DNA of 64,000 nt, taken from CBFGTJ01 sp965651815 (GTDB taxonomy: Bacteria; Actinomycetota; Acidimicrobiia; Acidimicrobiales; Microtrichaceae). Below, piece by piece: positions 24,129-31,169 of the stretch. Made by a program: the position numbers and the translations under genes. Under the pieces are notes generated by a model. That model did not search any database and was not told where the DNA came from. It was given only the letters and a program-made list of their open reading frames with translations. The stretch covers positions 1 to 64,000 of the forward strand of contig CBFGTJ010000001.1 of NCBI GenBank assembly GCA_965651815.1, read 5' to 3'. The first letter of the stretch is position 1; the number at the start of each line of letters is the position of its first letter.

Positions 24129-24572
24129 TCAGGCGCAGGTGGCGCAGCGCCCGAGCACGTCGAGCCGGTGGTGCTCGACCTCGAACCCCTCGCCCTCTGC
24201 GACCCGGTCCAGCGACCGGGTGAGCGACGCCTCGATCTGGTCGTCGAGCGTCACGTCCTCGACCCGGCCGCAGCGCGTGCAGACCAGGTGGTGGTGGTGC
24301 TCGGTGAGGTCCTCCGCCAGCTCGAAGTGGCTGTACTCGTCACCCGCGACGATCCGGTGCGCGACGCCGGCGGCGATGAGCTCGTTGAGGTTGCGGTAGG
24401 CGCTGGACTGGGCGAGCGACGCGTCCTCCCGGAGGATCTCGGGGATCGTGAGCGGCCGGTCGGCCGCCGCGAGCACGTCGACCAGCGCGCGGCGCGCCCT
24501 CGTGTACCGCAGGCCGGCGCCGCGGAGCCGCTGGGAGGCGGTGGTGTGGAGGTCGTCGCCAGCGGTGCCCAT
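24129..24572 (-). CDS. Fur-family metal-responsive repressor, probably Zur
   Basis: 147 aa. N-terminal winged helix (RYTRARRALVDVLAAADRPLTIPEIL, SAYRNLNELIAAG as recognition helix) and a C-terminal dimerisation/metal domain with FELAEDLTEHHHHLVCTRCG and LGRCATCA; the two C-x-x-C pairs form the structural zinc site. Sequence alone does not separate Fur, Zur and PerR. The zinc-type binding-protein gene about 3.2 kb away has a Zur-like palindrome in its promoter, and the same half-sites overlap this gene's own promoter, so Zur is favoured. A -10 TACGGT (24586-24581) lies 8 bases from the ATG. Confidence 0.85.
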   Translation of the reverse strand: MGTAGDDLHTTASQRLRGAGLRYTRARRALVDVLAAADRPLTIPEILREDASLAQSSAYRNLNELIAAGVAHRIVAGDEYSHFELAEDLTEHHHHLVCTRCGRVEDVTLDDQIEASLTRSLDRVAEGEGFEVEHHRLDVLGRCATCA

Positions 24573-24580
24573 CGGGGCCC

Positions 24581-24586
24581 ACCGTA
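24581..24586 (-). promoter_or_regulatory. -10 element of the fur-like gene
   Basis: Minus-strand TACGGT, 8 bases upstream of the ATG, no Shine-Dalgarno. Confidence 0.45.
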
Positions 24587-24594
24587 GCCCTGGT

Positions 24595-24614
24595 TGGGAA
24601 CGGCTGAGAACGGC
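24595..24614. promoter_or_regulatory. Direct-repeat operator candidate upstream of the fur-like gene
   Basis: tgggaacggc (24595-24604) is followed at once by tgagaacggc (24605-24614), a 10-bp tandem repeat with one mismatch. It covers the expected -35 region of the fur-like gene. The two versions TGGGAAC and TGAGAAC are exactly the half-sites of the palindrome upstream of the zinc-binding-protein gene, suggesting autoregulation. Confidence 0.5.
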
Positions 24615-24617
24615 GGG

Positions 24618-25265
24618 TCAGGGTCGGTCGACCGTGACGGCGATCGAACCGGACACGTAGTCGAGGCCCGGGGCGCTGACCGACAGGACCGTGAAGCGGA
24701 CCTGATCCGCACGGCTGCTCCCCGAGCGCGGGTACCAGCCCGACAGGAACGTGAGCGAGCCCGCGGACCCCGTCGTCGCCTGCAGGGTGTCCCGGTTGGT
24801 CCAGCTGCCGGTGCCCCGCCGGGTCTGGACCCGCACGGTCACCACCGCACCCCTCACCGGGTCGCCCAGGTCGTCCCGGACGCGGAGCTCCGCGCTCGCC
24901 CGCCAGTTGGTGCCCGAGGTGGACCGTGAGGTGCTCGTCCACGAGGCGTTCACGGTCTGCGGGCTCGGCGCCTCGGTCGTCGTGGTGGGCGGGACGGTCG
25001 TCGAGGTCGTGCTCGTCGTGGAGGTGGTCGTCGACGTGGTCGTGGCGTCACCGCCGCCTCCACCGTCACCACCACCACCACCGCCGCCATCGGCGGGTGC
25101 CTCGGGGATGGTGCGGGTGCTGATCGCGTCGGCCGACTGCTGGGTCTTCTTCTCCGCCGTGTCCTGGAGGAACTCCACCGCGGCCAGCGTGCCGAGGGCG
25201 AACAGCGCCACCAGCAGCGCGTACTCCACGATCGTCGCTCCCCGCTCGGGCCGCTCGCGTCGCAT
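24618..25265 (-). CDS. Flp/TadE-like pilin with Ig-like C-terminal domain
   Basis: 215 aa. A class III prepilin signal: RRERPERG then ATIVEYALLVALFALG, with Glu at +5 of the predicted cleavage after Gly9. The stem helix is followed by a Gly/Asp run (about 59-72), a Thr/Ser/Pro linker (about 73-103) and a beta-rich domain (about 105-215; ELRVRDDLGDPVRGAVVTV, GSAGSLTFLSG) resembling bacterial Ig-like/Big domains. Ordinary Flp pilins are 50-70 aa, so this looks like a pilin stem bearing an adhesive or structural tip. It is last in a three-gene operon, 3 bases after the tadG-like gene. Confidence 0.75.
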   Translation of the reverse strand: MRRERPERGATIVEYALLVALFALGTLAAVEFLQDTAEKKTQQSADAISTRTIPEAPADGGGGGGGDGGGGGDATTTSTTTSTTSTTSTTVPPTTTTEAPSPQTVNASWTSTSRSTSGTNWRASAELRVRDDLGDPVRGAVVTVRVQTRRGTGSWTNRDTLQATTGSAGSLTFLSGWYPRSGSSRADQVRFTVLSVSAPGLDYVSGSIAVTVDRP

Positions 25266-25268
25266 CGC

Positions 25269-27029
25269 CTACTCCACCAACCGGACCGGGTTGCCGAGGA
25301 TCGCGGCCGACCAGGTCGTCACGTCGTTCACGCCGCCGGGGAAGTCCGCCACCACGGTGACCCAGCAGCCGGTGGGGGAGTCCTCGTCGCAGTCGTAGTC
25401 GGCCGGGATCGGCACGTCGATCGTCACGAGCTTCCCCTGGTACCCGTTCGCCGCCGACACGTTGTTGAGCTTGCAGATCGAGGACTGCGTGCTCAGGCTC
25501 CCGCCACCGTCCCGGGAGAACTCGCACCCGGAGAAGGTCGAGCCGTACTCGGGTGGCGGGAGGATCTGGAGGGAGCCGGCCCCACCACTCACGTCACCCA
25601 TGTCGAACAGGGACACGCGCAGGGTCCGGCCGGCGTCGAACGCGTTCACCCGCGCCAGGTAGAAGCTGGCGTTCGCGCCCGTCGCGTTGGTGAACAGCGG
25701 GAGCCGGCCCCGTGCCGCGAGGGTCAGGTTGTCGCCGCTCACCGAGGTGAGCCCCGCGTCGCCGAAGCCCGCCCGGATCGAGAAGCGGTTGTGCCCGCCC
25801 GTGTTCACGGTCGGGTCGTAGGTCGTCGGGTCGTCCGGCCTCGCGTTCGTGCGGATCTGGAGGATGTACTTGCCGGTCTGGACCGAGCCGGCGGGGATCT
25901 CGCAGATGGTGACCCACTTGCGGAACACCTCGGCGAAGGTCCACGGGGGCTTGCCGTCCATCACCGACTCGGCCCCGCTGTTGAGCCAGTTGTAGATGGT
26001 GGTGCCGTTGGTCGGGTCGTAGGGCTTGAAGCTCTGCGGCGAGCAGGTCGCGGTGTCGATGACCGGGTTGTCGAGGTCGGTCCACTCGGTGTTGTCGGGG
26101 CGACGCACGATGTACGAGGTGTGCACGTTCGCGCCCTCGTGGTCGATGTCGCCCGTGCAGTAGTTGCCGGTGCCCGGCGCGTACCGCGTCGTCGCGTCGG
26201 GGTACGGGTTGCCCGGCTTGCTGCGCAGCGCGTTCAGCTGGGTCGAGCTCGGGAGCATGGTCGACGGGCAGGTCGAACCGATGTCGACGAAGGCGGGGTC
26301 GAAGATCTGGATCTTCAGCGGTTGCCCCGGCACCGGATCGGTCACGTCGATCGCGTACAGGTAGCCCTCGGTCGCGTAGTCGTCGTTGTCGATCCCGGGC
26401 AGGGAGTTGTTCCCGCAGTTGGACTCGAAGTAGCCGCTGCTCTGCTGGCACACCTTCGCCTGGTAGCGGTCACCCCAGTGCTTCCACGACCGCGGACCGC
26501 CGACCATCGACCACAGCTGCGGGTTGTAACCGATCTCGGGGTCGTTCCCGAGCCGGTTCTCGGGCGAGCCCATCGGCACGGGCGAGATGTACTCGGCCAC
26601 CGCCTCGCGGTGGAGGGTGACCCGGTCGATGCCGAAGATGCCGACGAAGAAGGTCTCCACCTCGGTGGTGACGCCGACGCGCAGCCGGTTCGGGTTCGGC
26701 TCCTGCTGGACCGCCACGGTGGCGTTCGTGTTCGCGCCCGAGGAGCGGTACCCGTTCTTGGCGACCTCGGCCCGCGCGGTGCTGGACGCGGAGGTCAGGT
26801 CGCCAGGCAGGTAGACGACCCCGGCGTGTGCCCCGGCGTCCGCGGCGCGCTGGAGCTTCTGGGCCTGGTACCACCAGTTCGACAGGTCGATCGCGAAGCC
26901 GACGAAGGCGAGGATCGCGACCAGCAGGAGGGTGAACCACACGAGCACCACGCCGCGCTCCCGGCGGTTGCGCTCCGCCCAGGTCTTGCGACGTGGGCGC
27001 TCGCGTCGGGGCCTGCCACGCTCGTGCAC
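25269..27029 (-). CDS. TadG-like pseudopilin / surface protein
   Basis: 586 aa. The N-terminus RRERG then VVLVWFTLLLVAILAFVGF and IDLSNWWYQAQKLQRAADAGAHAGV is the TadG N-terminal signature (putative Flp pilus assembly TadG-like), although position +5 is Trp rather than Glu. The remaining 500 residues are Asn/Thr/Gly-rich with several Cys pairs and probably extracellular; no von Willebrand A motif is obvious. It lies between the TadE-like and pilin-like genes with 3-4 base gaps, so they form one operon. Compared with its neighbours it is rich in Asn, Thr and Tyr, as expected of a surface protein. Confidence 0.75.
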   Translation of the reverse strand: MHERGRPRRERPRRKTWAERNRRERGVVLVWFTLLLVAILAFVGFAIDLSNWWYQAQKLQRAADAGAHAGVVYLPGDLTSASSTARAEVAKNGYRSSGANTNATVAVQQEPNPNRLRVGVTTEVETFFVGIFGIDRVTLHREAVAEYISPVPMGSPENRLGNDPEIGYNPQLWSMVGGPRSWKHWGDRYQAKVCQQSSGYFESNCGNNSLPGIDNDDYATEGYLYAIDVTDPVPGQPLKIQIFDPAFVDIGSTCPSTMLPSSTQLNALRSKPGNPYPDATTRYAPGTGNYCTGDIDHEGANVHTSYIVRRPDNTEWTDLDNPVIDTATCSPQSFKPYDPTNGTTIYNWLNSGAESVMDGKPPWTFAEVFRKWVTICEIPAGSVQTGKYILQIRTNARPDDPTTYDPTVNTGGHNRFSIRAGFGDAGLTSVSGDNLTLAARGRLPLFTNATGANASFYLARVNAFDAGRTLRVSLFDMGDVSGGAGSLQILPPPEYGSTFSGCEFSRDGGGSLSTQSSICKLNNVSAANGYQGKLVTIDVPIPADYDCDEDSPTGCWVTVVADFPGGVNDVTTWSAAILGNPVRLVE

Positions 27030-27033
27030 CAGA

Positions 27034-27687
27034 TCACCCCGGGGTCTCGCCGGCGCACTGGTCGGTCGGCAGCGGCTCGAGCCGCATCACCGTGTGGGCA
27101 CCGACGTAGCGGTGCGAGCCGAGCAGGCCGGAGAGGTAGTCGTGGCGTGTCTGCACGAACACGCCGATCGAGTCGACGTTGACGCCGCAGGCGTCGGGGT
27201 CGGTCCACGAGCCGCCCGTGCGCGTGAAGGTCCCGTCCGCGGCGCTCCAGGTGAACCTGACGCAGCTGGAGGTGCACCCGCCGGCCATGGCGTCGCCGGG
27301 GAACCCGCCGTGGGGCGCCCCGTCGGAGGAGGCGGGGTTCACCTCGTAGACGACCATGCCGACCGGCTCCGCGTTGTTGAGCGCCTTGAGGTCCGCCGCG
27401 GCGGCGAGCGACATCTGGATCAGGGCGTTGTTCTGCGCCGGCACCGACAGCCCCGCCTGGGAGTAGTGCGTCGCACCGATGCGCGCCGCGCTGCGGGTCG
27501 AGCCGTTCGTGGTCGAGTACGAGGTGAACAGCAGGCCGAACTCGATGATGCCGAGCAGGAGCAGCACCATGACCGGCAGCACGAAGGCGGCCTCCACCAG
27601 CACCGCGCCCCGTTGCCCGCGGCGGCGGGTGGTGGCCTGGGACCGTCCACGGACGAGCGTCCCCTCAGGGGTTGTCGCAACCCTCAC
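27034..27687 (-). CDS. TadE-like minor pilin
   Basis: 217 aa. RRRGQRG then AVLVEAAFVLPVMVLLLLGIIEFG is a TadE/pseudopilin signature with Glu at +5 of the prepilin site. The exported part has four Cys (GGCTSSCVRF, PDACGVNV, DQCAGE). It is first gene of the tadE-tadG-pilin operon, transcribed away from the zinc-binding-protein gene across an 88-base spacer. The start is GTG at 27687; a shorter start near the prepilin signal is possible. No Tad ATPase, secretin, prepilin peptidase or TadB/C gene is in the window. Confidence 0.8.
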   Translation of the reverse strand: MRVATTPEGTLVRGRSQATTRRRGQRGAVLVEAAFVLPVMVLLLLGIIEFGLLFTSYSTTNGSTRSAARIGATHYSQAGLSVPAQNNALIQMSLAAAADLKALNNAEPVGMVVYEVNPASSDGAPHGGFPGDAMAGGCTSSCVRFTWSAADGTFTRTGGSWTDPDACGVNVDSIGVFVQTRHDYLSGLLGSHRYVGAHTVMRLEPLPTDQCAGETPG

Positions 27688-27738
27688 TTCACCAACGTCG
27701 GCGGAGTCGAGCCAGGACTTGAGGAGTCACGTTCGGCG

Positions 27739-27768
27739 TTGATGTTGAGAACGGTTCCCATGTAGCGT
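27739..27768 (+). promoter_or_regulatory. Promoter of the zinc-binding-protein gene
   Basis: -35 TTGATG (27739-27744) and -10 TAGCGT (27763-27768), 18-base spacer, with the -10 ending 7 bases before the GTG at 27776. A leaderless-type promoter whose spacer is filled by the Zur-like box. Confidence 0.5.
27746..27760. promoter_or_regulatory. Zur-like operator palindrome
   Basis: TGAGAACGGTTCCCA is a 7-1-7 palindrome with one mismatched pair and strongly resembles actinobacterial Zur boxes (TGAAAATGATTTTCA type). It fills the -35/-10 spacer of the zinc-binding-protein promoter, where a bound repressor would block RNA polymerase. Confidence 0.6.
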
Positions 27769-27775
27769 CGGCCCC

Positions 27776-28690
27776 GTGAGCCCGCGCTCCACCCCCACGA
27801 GACGCCGCAACCGCGCAGCCCTGGCGTTCGGTGCGCTCGCGTGCGTGGTGCTGTCCTGTGCCTGTTCCACCTCGGAGGGCGATGCCTCGCCGGCGGTCCT
27901 CGCGACGACGACCGTGTGGGCGGACGTGGTCTCCCGGGTGGCCTGCGGCGAGGAGGTGCCGGCGCTGGTGCCTCCGGGCACCGACGCGCACTCCTACGAG
28001 CCCTCGATCCGCGACGCCGACCGCCTCCGCGCGGCCCGAGTGGTCGTCGCGAACGGGCTCGACCTCGAGGACGGCCTCACCGACGCGCTGCGGACCGCCG
28101 CGGCGGACGGCGTGACGATCCTCGAGGTGGCCGACCACACCGAGGTGATCGACGGGGACCCCCACCTGTGGATGGACCCCGACCGGGTCGCCGCCGCGGT
28201 CCCCGCGATCGCCGACGCGCTCGGGGACGCCGGCCTGGACCTGGGGCCCGACGAGCTGGACCGGTGCGCCGGGGAGTACTCCGCCGAGCTCTCCCGGCTC
28301 GCCGAGGAGGTCGAGTCGGCCTTCGCGGCGGTGCCGCCCGCCCGGCGGGTCGTGGTGACGCAGCACGAGAACCTCCGCTACTTCGCCACCCGCTTCGGTC
28401 TGGACGTCGTCGGTGCCGTCGTCCCCTCGACGAGCTCCCTCGCGGCGACCGGTCCCCGGGCGATGGAGGAGCTCGAGGCCGCGATGCGCGAGCGCGACGT
28501 GCGAACCGTCCTGGTGGAGGCCGACACGTTCGCCTCGGAGGCCGAGGCCCTCGCCGACCGGGTGGGCGCGACCGTCGTGGAGCTGCGCGTCGAGTCCCTC
28601 GCCGCGAGGGGCGAGCCGTCGAGCTACGTCGAGCTCGTCCGTCGGGACGCCGAGCTCATCGTCGAGGCGCTGGCCGGGGGTGCCCCGTGA
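27776..28690 (+). CDS. ZnuA-like metal ABC transporter substrate-binding lipoprotein
   Basis: 304-aa cluster A-I metal-binding protein. Signal region ALACVVLSCAC (lipidation at Cys28 or 30). Metal ligand candidates: His in PGTDAHSYEPS, His in GDPHLWMDPD, His in VVTQHENLRYFATRFGL and the acidic residue in LVEADTFASEAEAL. Zinc is favoured over manganese by the Zur-like box in its promoter, but the protein lacks a long His-rich loop. Its stop overlaps the permease GTG by 4 bases. Confidence 0.88.
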   Translation: MSPRSTPTRRRNRAALAFGALACVVLSCACSTSEGDASPAVLATTTVWADVVSRVACGEEVPALVPPGTDAHSYEPSIRDADRLRAARVVVANGLDLEDGLTDALRTAAADGVTILEVADHTEVIDGDPHLWMDPDRVAAAVPAIADALGDAGLDLGPDELDRCAGEYSAELSRLAEEVESAFAAVPPARRVVVTQHENLRYFATRFGLDVVGAVVPSTSSLAATGPRAMEELEAAMRERDVRTVLVEADTFASEAEALADRVGATVVELRVESLAARGEPSSYVELVRRDAELIVEALAGGAP

Positions 28691-29562
28691 GCGGCATCAC
28701 GGCAGCGACCCCGGTGGGCTGGGTCGTCACGCCGTTCGCCGAGTCGCTCACCATGCAGCGCGCCCTCGCGGTCGGCACGCTCGCCGCCGTCGCGTGCGGT
28801 CTCGTCGGCACCTGGGTCGTGCTGCGCAGCATGGCGTTCCTCGGCGACGCGCTCGCGCACGGGGTGGTGCCCGGCATCGCGATCGCGTCGGTGCTCGGAT
28901 TCGACCTCGCCCTGGGCGCCGCGCTGAGCGCCGCGGTCATGATCGGGGGCATCACCGTGGTCAGCCGCCGGGCACGGCTCGCGGAGGACACCGCGATCGG
29001 GCTGCTGTTCGTCGGCATGCTCTCCCTCGGCGTGCTCATCGTGAGCAGCTCCAGCTCGTTCGCCGGCGACCTCACCTCCTTCCTGTTCGGCGGGATCACC
29101 AGCGTCGACGGCGGCGACATCGTCCTCGCCGCCGTGGTCGCCGTCGTGACCGTCGTCGCCGTGGTCCTCGGCTACCGGGCGTTCCTGGCGCTCACGTTCA
29201 ACGCCCGCACCGCGCAGCTGCTCGGCATGCGGCCCGGCCTCACCCACGCCGCGCTGATGGTGCTGGTGACCGCGGCGGTCGTCGCGAGCTTCACCACCGT
29301 CGGCAGCCTCCTCGTGTTCGCGCTCATCACCGCGCCCGCCGCCGCGTCGGTCCAGCTGGTCCACCGCGTCCCGTGGGTGCTGGTGACCTCGGTGGTGCTG
29401 GCCGAGGTGGCCGTCGTCGCAGGGCTCCTCCTGTCGTGGCACGCGCACCTCGCCGCGGGTGCCGCCATGGCGACCTGCGCCGTGGGGCTGTTCGTCCTCG
29501 CGCTCGTGGTGTCCGAGGTGCGCCGAGCGGTCGGCGGTCGCCGTGCCGCCGCGGCCCGCTGA
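28687..29562 (+). CDS. ZnuB-like metal ABC transporter permease
   Basis: 291-aa integral membrane protein of the ABC-3 (zinc/manganese/iron) permease family with about eight helices. VVLRSMAFLGDALAHGVVPGIAIA and TFNARTAQLLGM/TTVGSLLVFALITAPAAAS are family blocks. It is coupled to the upstream binding-protein gene by GTGA overlap. No ATP-binding subunit is encoded beside it in the window, so a ZnuC must come from elsewhere if the transporter is functional. Confidence 0.9.
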   Translation: MSGITAATPVGWVVTPFAESLTMQRALAVGTLAAVACGLVGTWVVLRSMAFLGDALAHGVVPGIAIASVLGFDLALGAALSAAVMIGGITVVSRRARLAEDTAIGLLFVGMLSLGVLIVSSSSSFAGDLTSFLFGGITSVDGGDIVLAAVVAVVTVVAVVLGYRAFLALTFNARTAQLLGMRPGLTHAALMVLVTAAVVASFTTVGSLLVFALITAPAAASVQLVHRVPWVLVTSVVLAEVAVVAGLLLSWHAHLAAGAAMATCAVGLFVLALVVSEVRRAVGGRRAAAAR

Positions 29563-29581
29563 CGGCACGACCGGCGTGGAG

Positions 29582-30316
29582 ATGGGACTGCCCACCCACC
29601 TCCGGCTCCTCGACCCGCTCGGTGGTGGCACCGGTGGGACCGTGTGGCGCGCCCGTGACACACGCCGCGGCCGCGACGTGGCGGTGAAGCTGCTCGACGG
29701 GGACGGGGCCGCCGAGGTGCTCGAGCACGAGGCCCGGGCGCACGCCCGCCTGCGCGGGGTGGAGGGCGTGCTCGCGCTGCACGAGTGCGGGCTCACCGCC
29801 CGCGGGGTCGCCTGGCTCGCCACCGACCTCGCGGAGGGGTCGCTCGCCGAGCGCCTGCGCGGCGCACCGCTCGGCGACGACGCGGCACGGGTGCTGTGCG
29901 CGCAGCTCGCCGGGACGCTCGCGGAGGTGCACCGGCTCGGCGTCGCCCACGGCGACCTCACCCCGGCCAACGTCCTGTTCGGCCCGGACGGCCGGGCGCT
30001 GCTCGCGGACTTCGGGCTCGCGTCCCTCGACGGCGAGCCCGGCCGCGGTGGATGCACCCCCGCCTACGCGGCGCCCGAACGGCTCCGTGGCGCGCCGCCC
30101 TCGCCCGCGTCGGACGTGTACTCGCTCGCGGCGACCGTCGTGGCCGCGGCGCACGGGCGTCCGCCGGGTCGGTCGGCGCCCGACGGCCTCCCCGGGTGGC
30201 TGCTGCAGTGCCTCGACCCCCGCCCGTCGCGCCGCCCCGACGCCGCACGGGTGGCGGCCGCCGCGGGTGCCCACGGCCGCCGGCGAGGGGTCCGCAGGCG
30301 TCGCGCCGACCGGTAG
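29582..30316 (+). CDS. Small Ser/Thr protein kinase-like protein
   Basis: 244 aa, kinase domain only. Gly-rich loop DPLGGGTGGTVWRARD, Lys in DVAVKLLDGD, catalytic loop VAHGDLTPANVLF (Gly replaces the usual Arg of HRD), metal-binding DFGLAS, and YAAPERLRG as the APE motif. All essential catalytic residues are therefore present; the RD Arg is absent, which usually means activation-loop phosphorylation is not needed. No membrane helix or sensor domain. It follows the permease gene by 19 bases. GTG at 29576 is an alternative start. Substrate unknown; an aminoglycoside-type phosphotransferase is less likely given DFG and APE. Confidence 0.82.
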   Translation: MGLPTHLRLLDPLGGGTGGTVWRARDTRRGRDVAVKLLDGDGAAEVLEHEARAHARLRGVEGVLALHECGLTARGVAWLATDLAEGSLAERLRGAPLGDDAARVLCAQLAGTLAEVHRLGVAHGDLTPANVLFGPDGRALLADFGLASLDGEPGRGGCTPAYAAPERLRGAPPSPASDVYSLAATVVAAAHGRPPGRSAPDGLPGWLLQCLDPRPSRRPDAARVAAAAGAHGRRRGVRRRRADR

Positions 30317-30319
30317 GGT
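30314..30319 (+). promoter_or_regulatory. -10 element of the enoyl-CoA hydratase gene
   Basis: TAGGGT, including the kinase stop codon, 8 bases before the ATG at 30328; no Shine-Dalgarno. Confidence 0.45.
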
Positions 30320-30327
30320 CGGCACCC

Positions 30328-31155
30328 ATGTCGGACACTCCTGAAGCAGCGACCTCGGACACCCTCGTGACGGTGGAGCACCGCGACGACGGCGTCGCGG
30401 TCGTCACGCTGTCGCACGGAAAGGTCAACGCCCTGTGCGTCGCGCTCTTGGACCAGCTCCATGACATCGCGCAGGACCTCACGCGCCACGCACCCCGGGC
30501 GGTGGTCGTCACGGGCGGCCCCAAGGTGTTCGCCGCCGGCGCGGACATCACCGAGTTCGCCGAGCGCGGCGGCGCCGAGCCGTTCGCGCTCGCACCGCCC
30601 GACCGCGTCGGTGAGATCGGCGGCGCGTTCCTCCGCGCGCTCAACGCCGTCGCGGCCCTGCCGTGCCCGACGGTGGCCGCGGTCGCGGGCGTCGCGCTCG
30701 GCGGCGGCTGCGAGCTGGCGCTCGCCTGCGACTTCCGGATCGCGGGGCAGGGGAGCCGCTTCGGCCAGCCCGAGATCCTGCTGGGGATCATCCCCGGCGG
30801 GGGCGGGACGCAGCGGCTCGCGCGGCTCGTCGGCCCGGCACGGGCGAAGGACCTCGTCTTCACCGGCCGCATGGTCGACTCCGCCGAGGCCCTCGAGATC
30901 GGGCTGGTGGACCGCGTGGTCGAGGACGACAAGGTGGTCGAGGCGGCGATCGCGCAGGCCGCGGCGCTCGCGAAGGGGCCGCGCCACGCGCTCGCGCTCG
31001 CGAAGTCGGCGATCGACGAGGGACTGGAGGTGTCGCTGGAGCAGGGGCTCCTGCTCGAGCAGGAGCGCTTCGTCCAGTCGTTCACCACGCCCGACGCCGC
31101 GGTCGGCGTGCGCTCGTTCCTCGCCGAGGGGCCCGGCAAGGCCAAGTTCGACTGA
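30328..31155 (+). CDS. Enoyl-CoA hydratase/isomerase family protein
   Basis: 275-aa crotonase-fold protein, probably hydrating 2-enoyl-CoA in beta-oxidation. The oxyanion hole is formed by FAAGADITEF and ALGGGCELALACD. Both catalytic Glu are present, in GGGCELALA and FGQPEILLGIIPG, so hydratase activity is expected rather than a one-Glu isomerase. Substrate chain length is unknown. The acyl-CoA dehydrogenase at 55763 could feed the same pathway, though it is distant. Confidence 0.92.
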   Translation: MSDTPEAATSDTLVTVEHRDDGVAVVTLSHGKVNALCVALLDQLHDIAQDLTRHAPRAVVVTGGPKVFAAGADITEFAERGGAEPFALAPPDRVGEIGGAFLRALNAVAALPCPTVAAVAGVALGGGCELALACDFRIAGQGSRFGQPEILLGIIPGGGGTQRLARLVGPARAKDLVFTGRMVDSAEALEIGLVDRVVEDDKVVEAAIAQAAALAKGPRHALALAKSAIDEGLEVSLEQGLLLEQERFVQSFTTPDAAVGVRSFLAEGPGKAKFD

Positions 31156-31169
31156 CCGGGCTCGACTGA

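Noticed and set aside
24618..27687. A complete Tad pilus locus
   Set aside because: Only minor-pilin-type genes are here; ATPase, secretin, TadB/C and prepilin peptidase genes are absent from the window.
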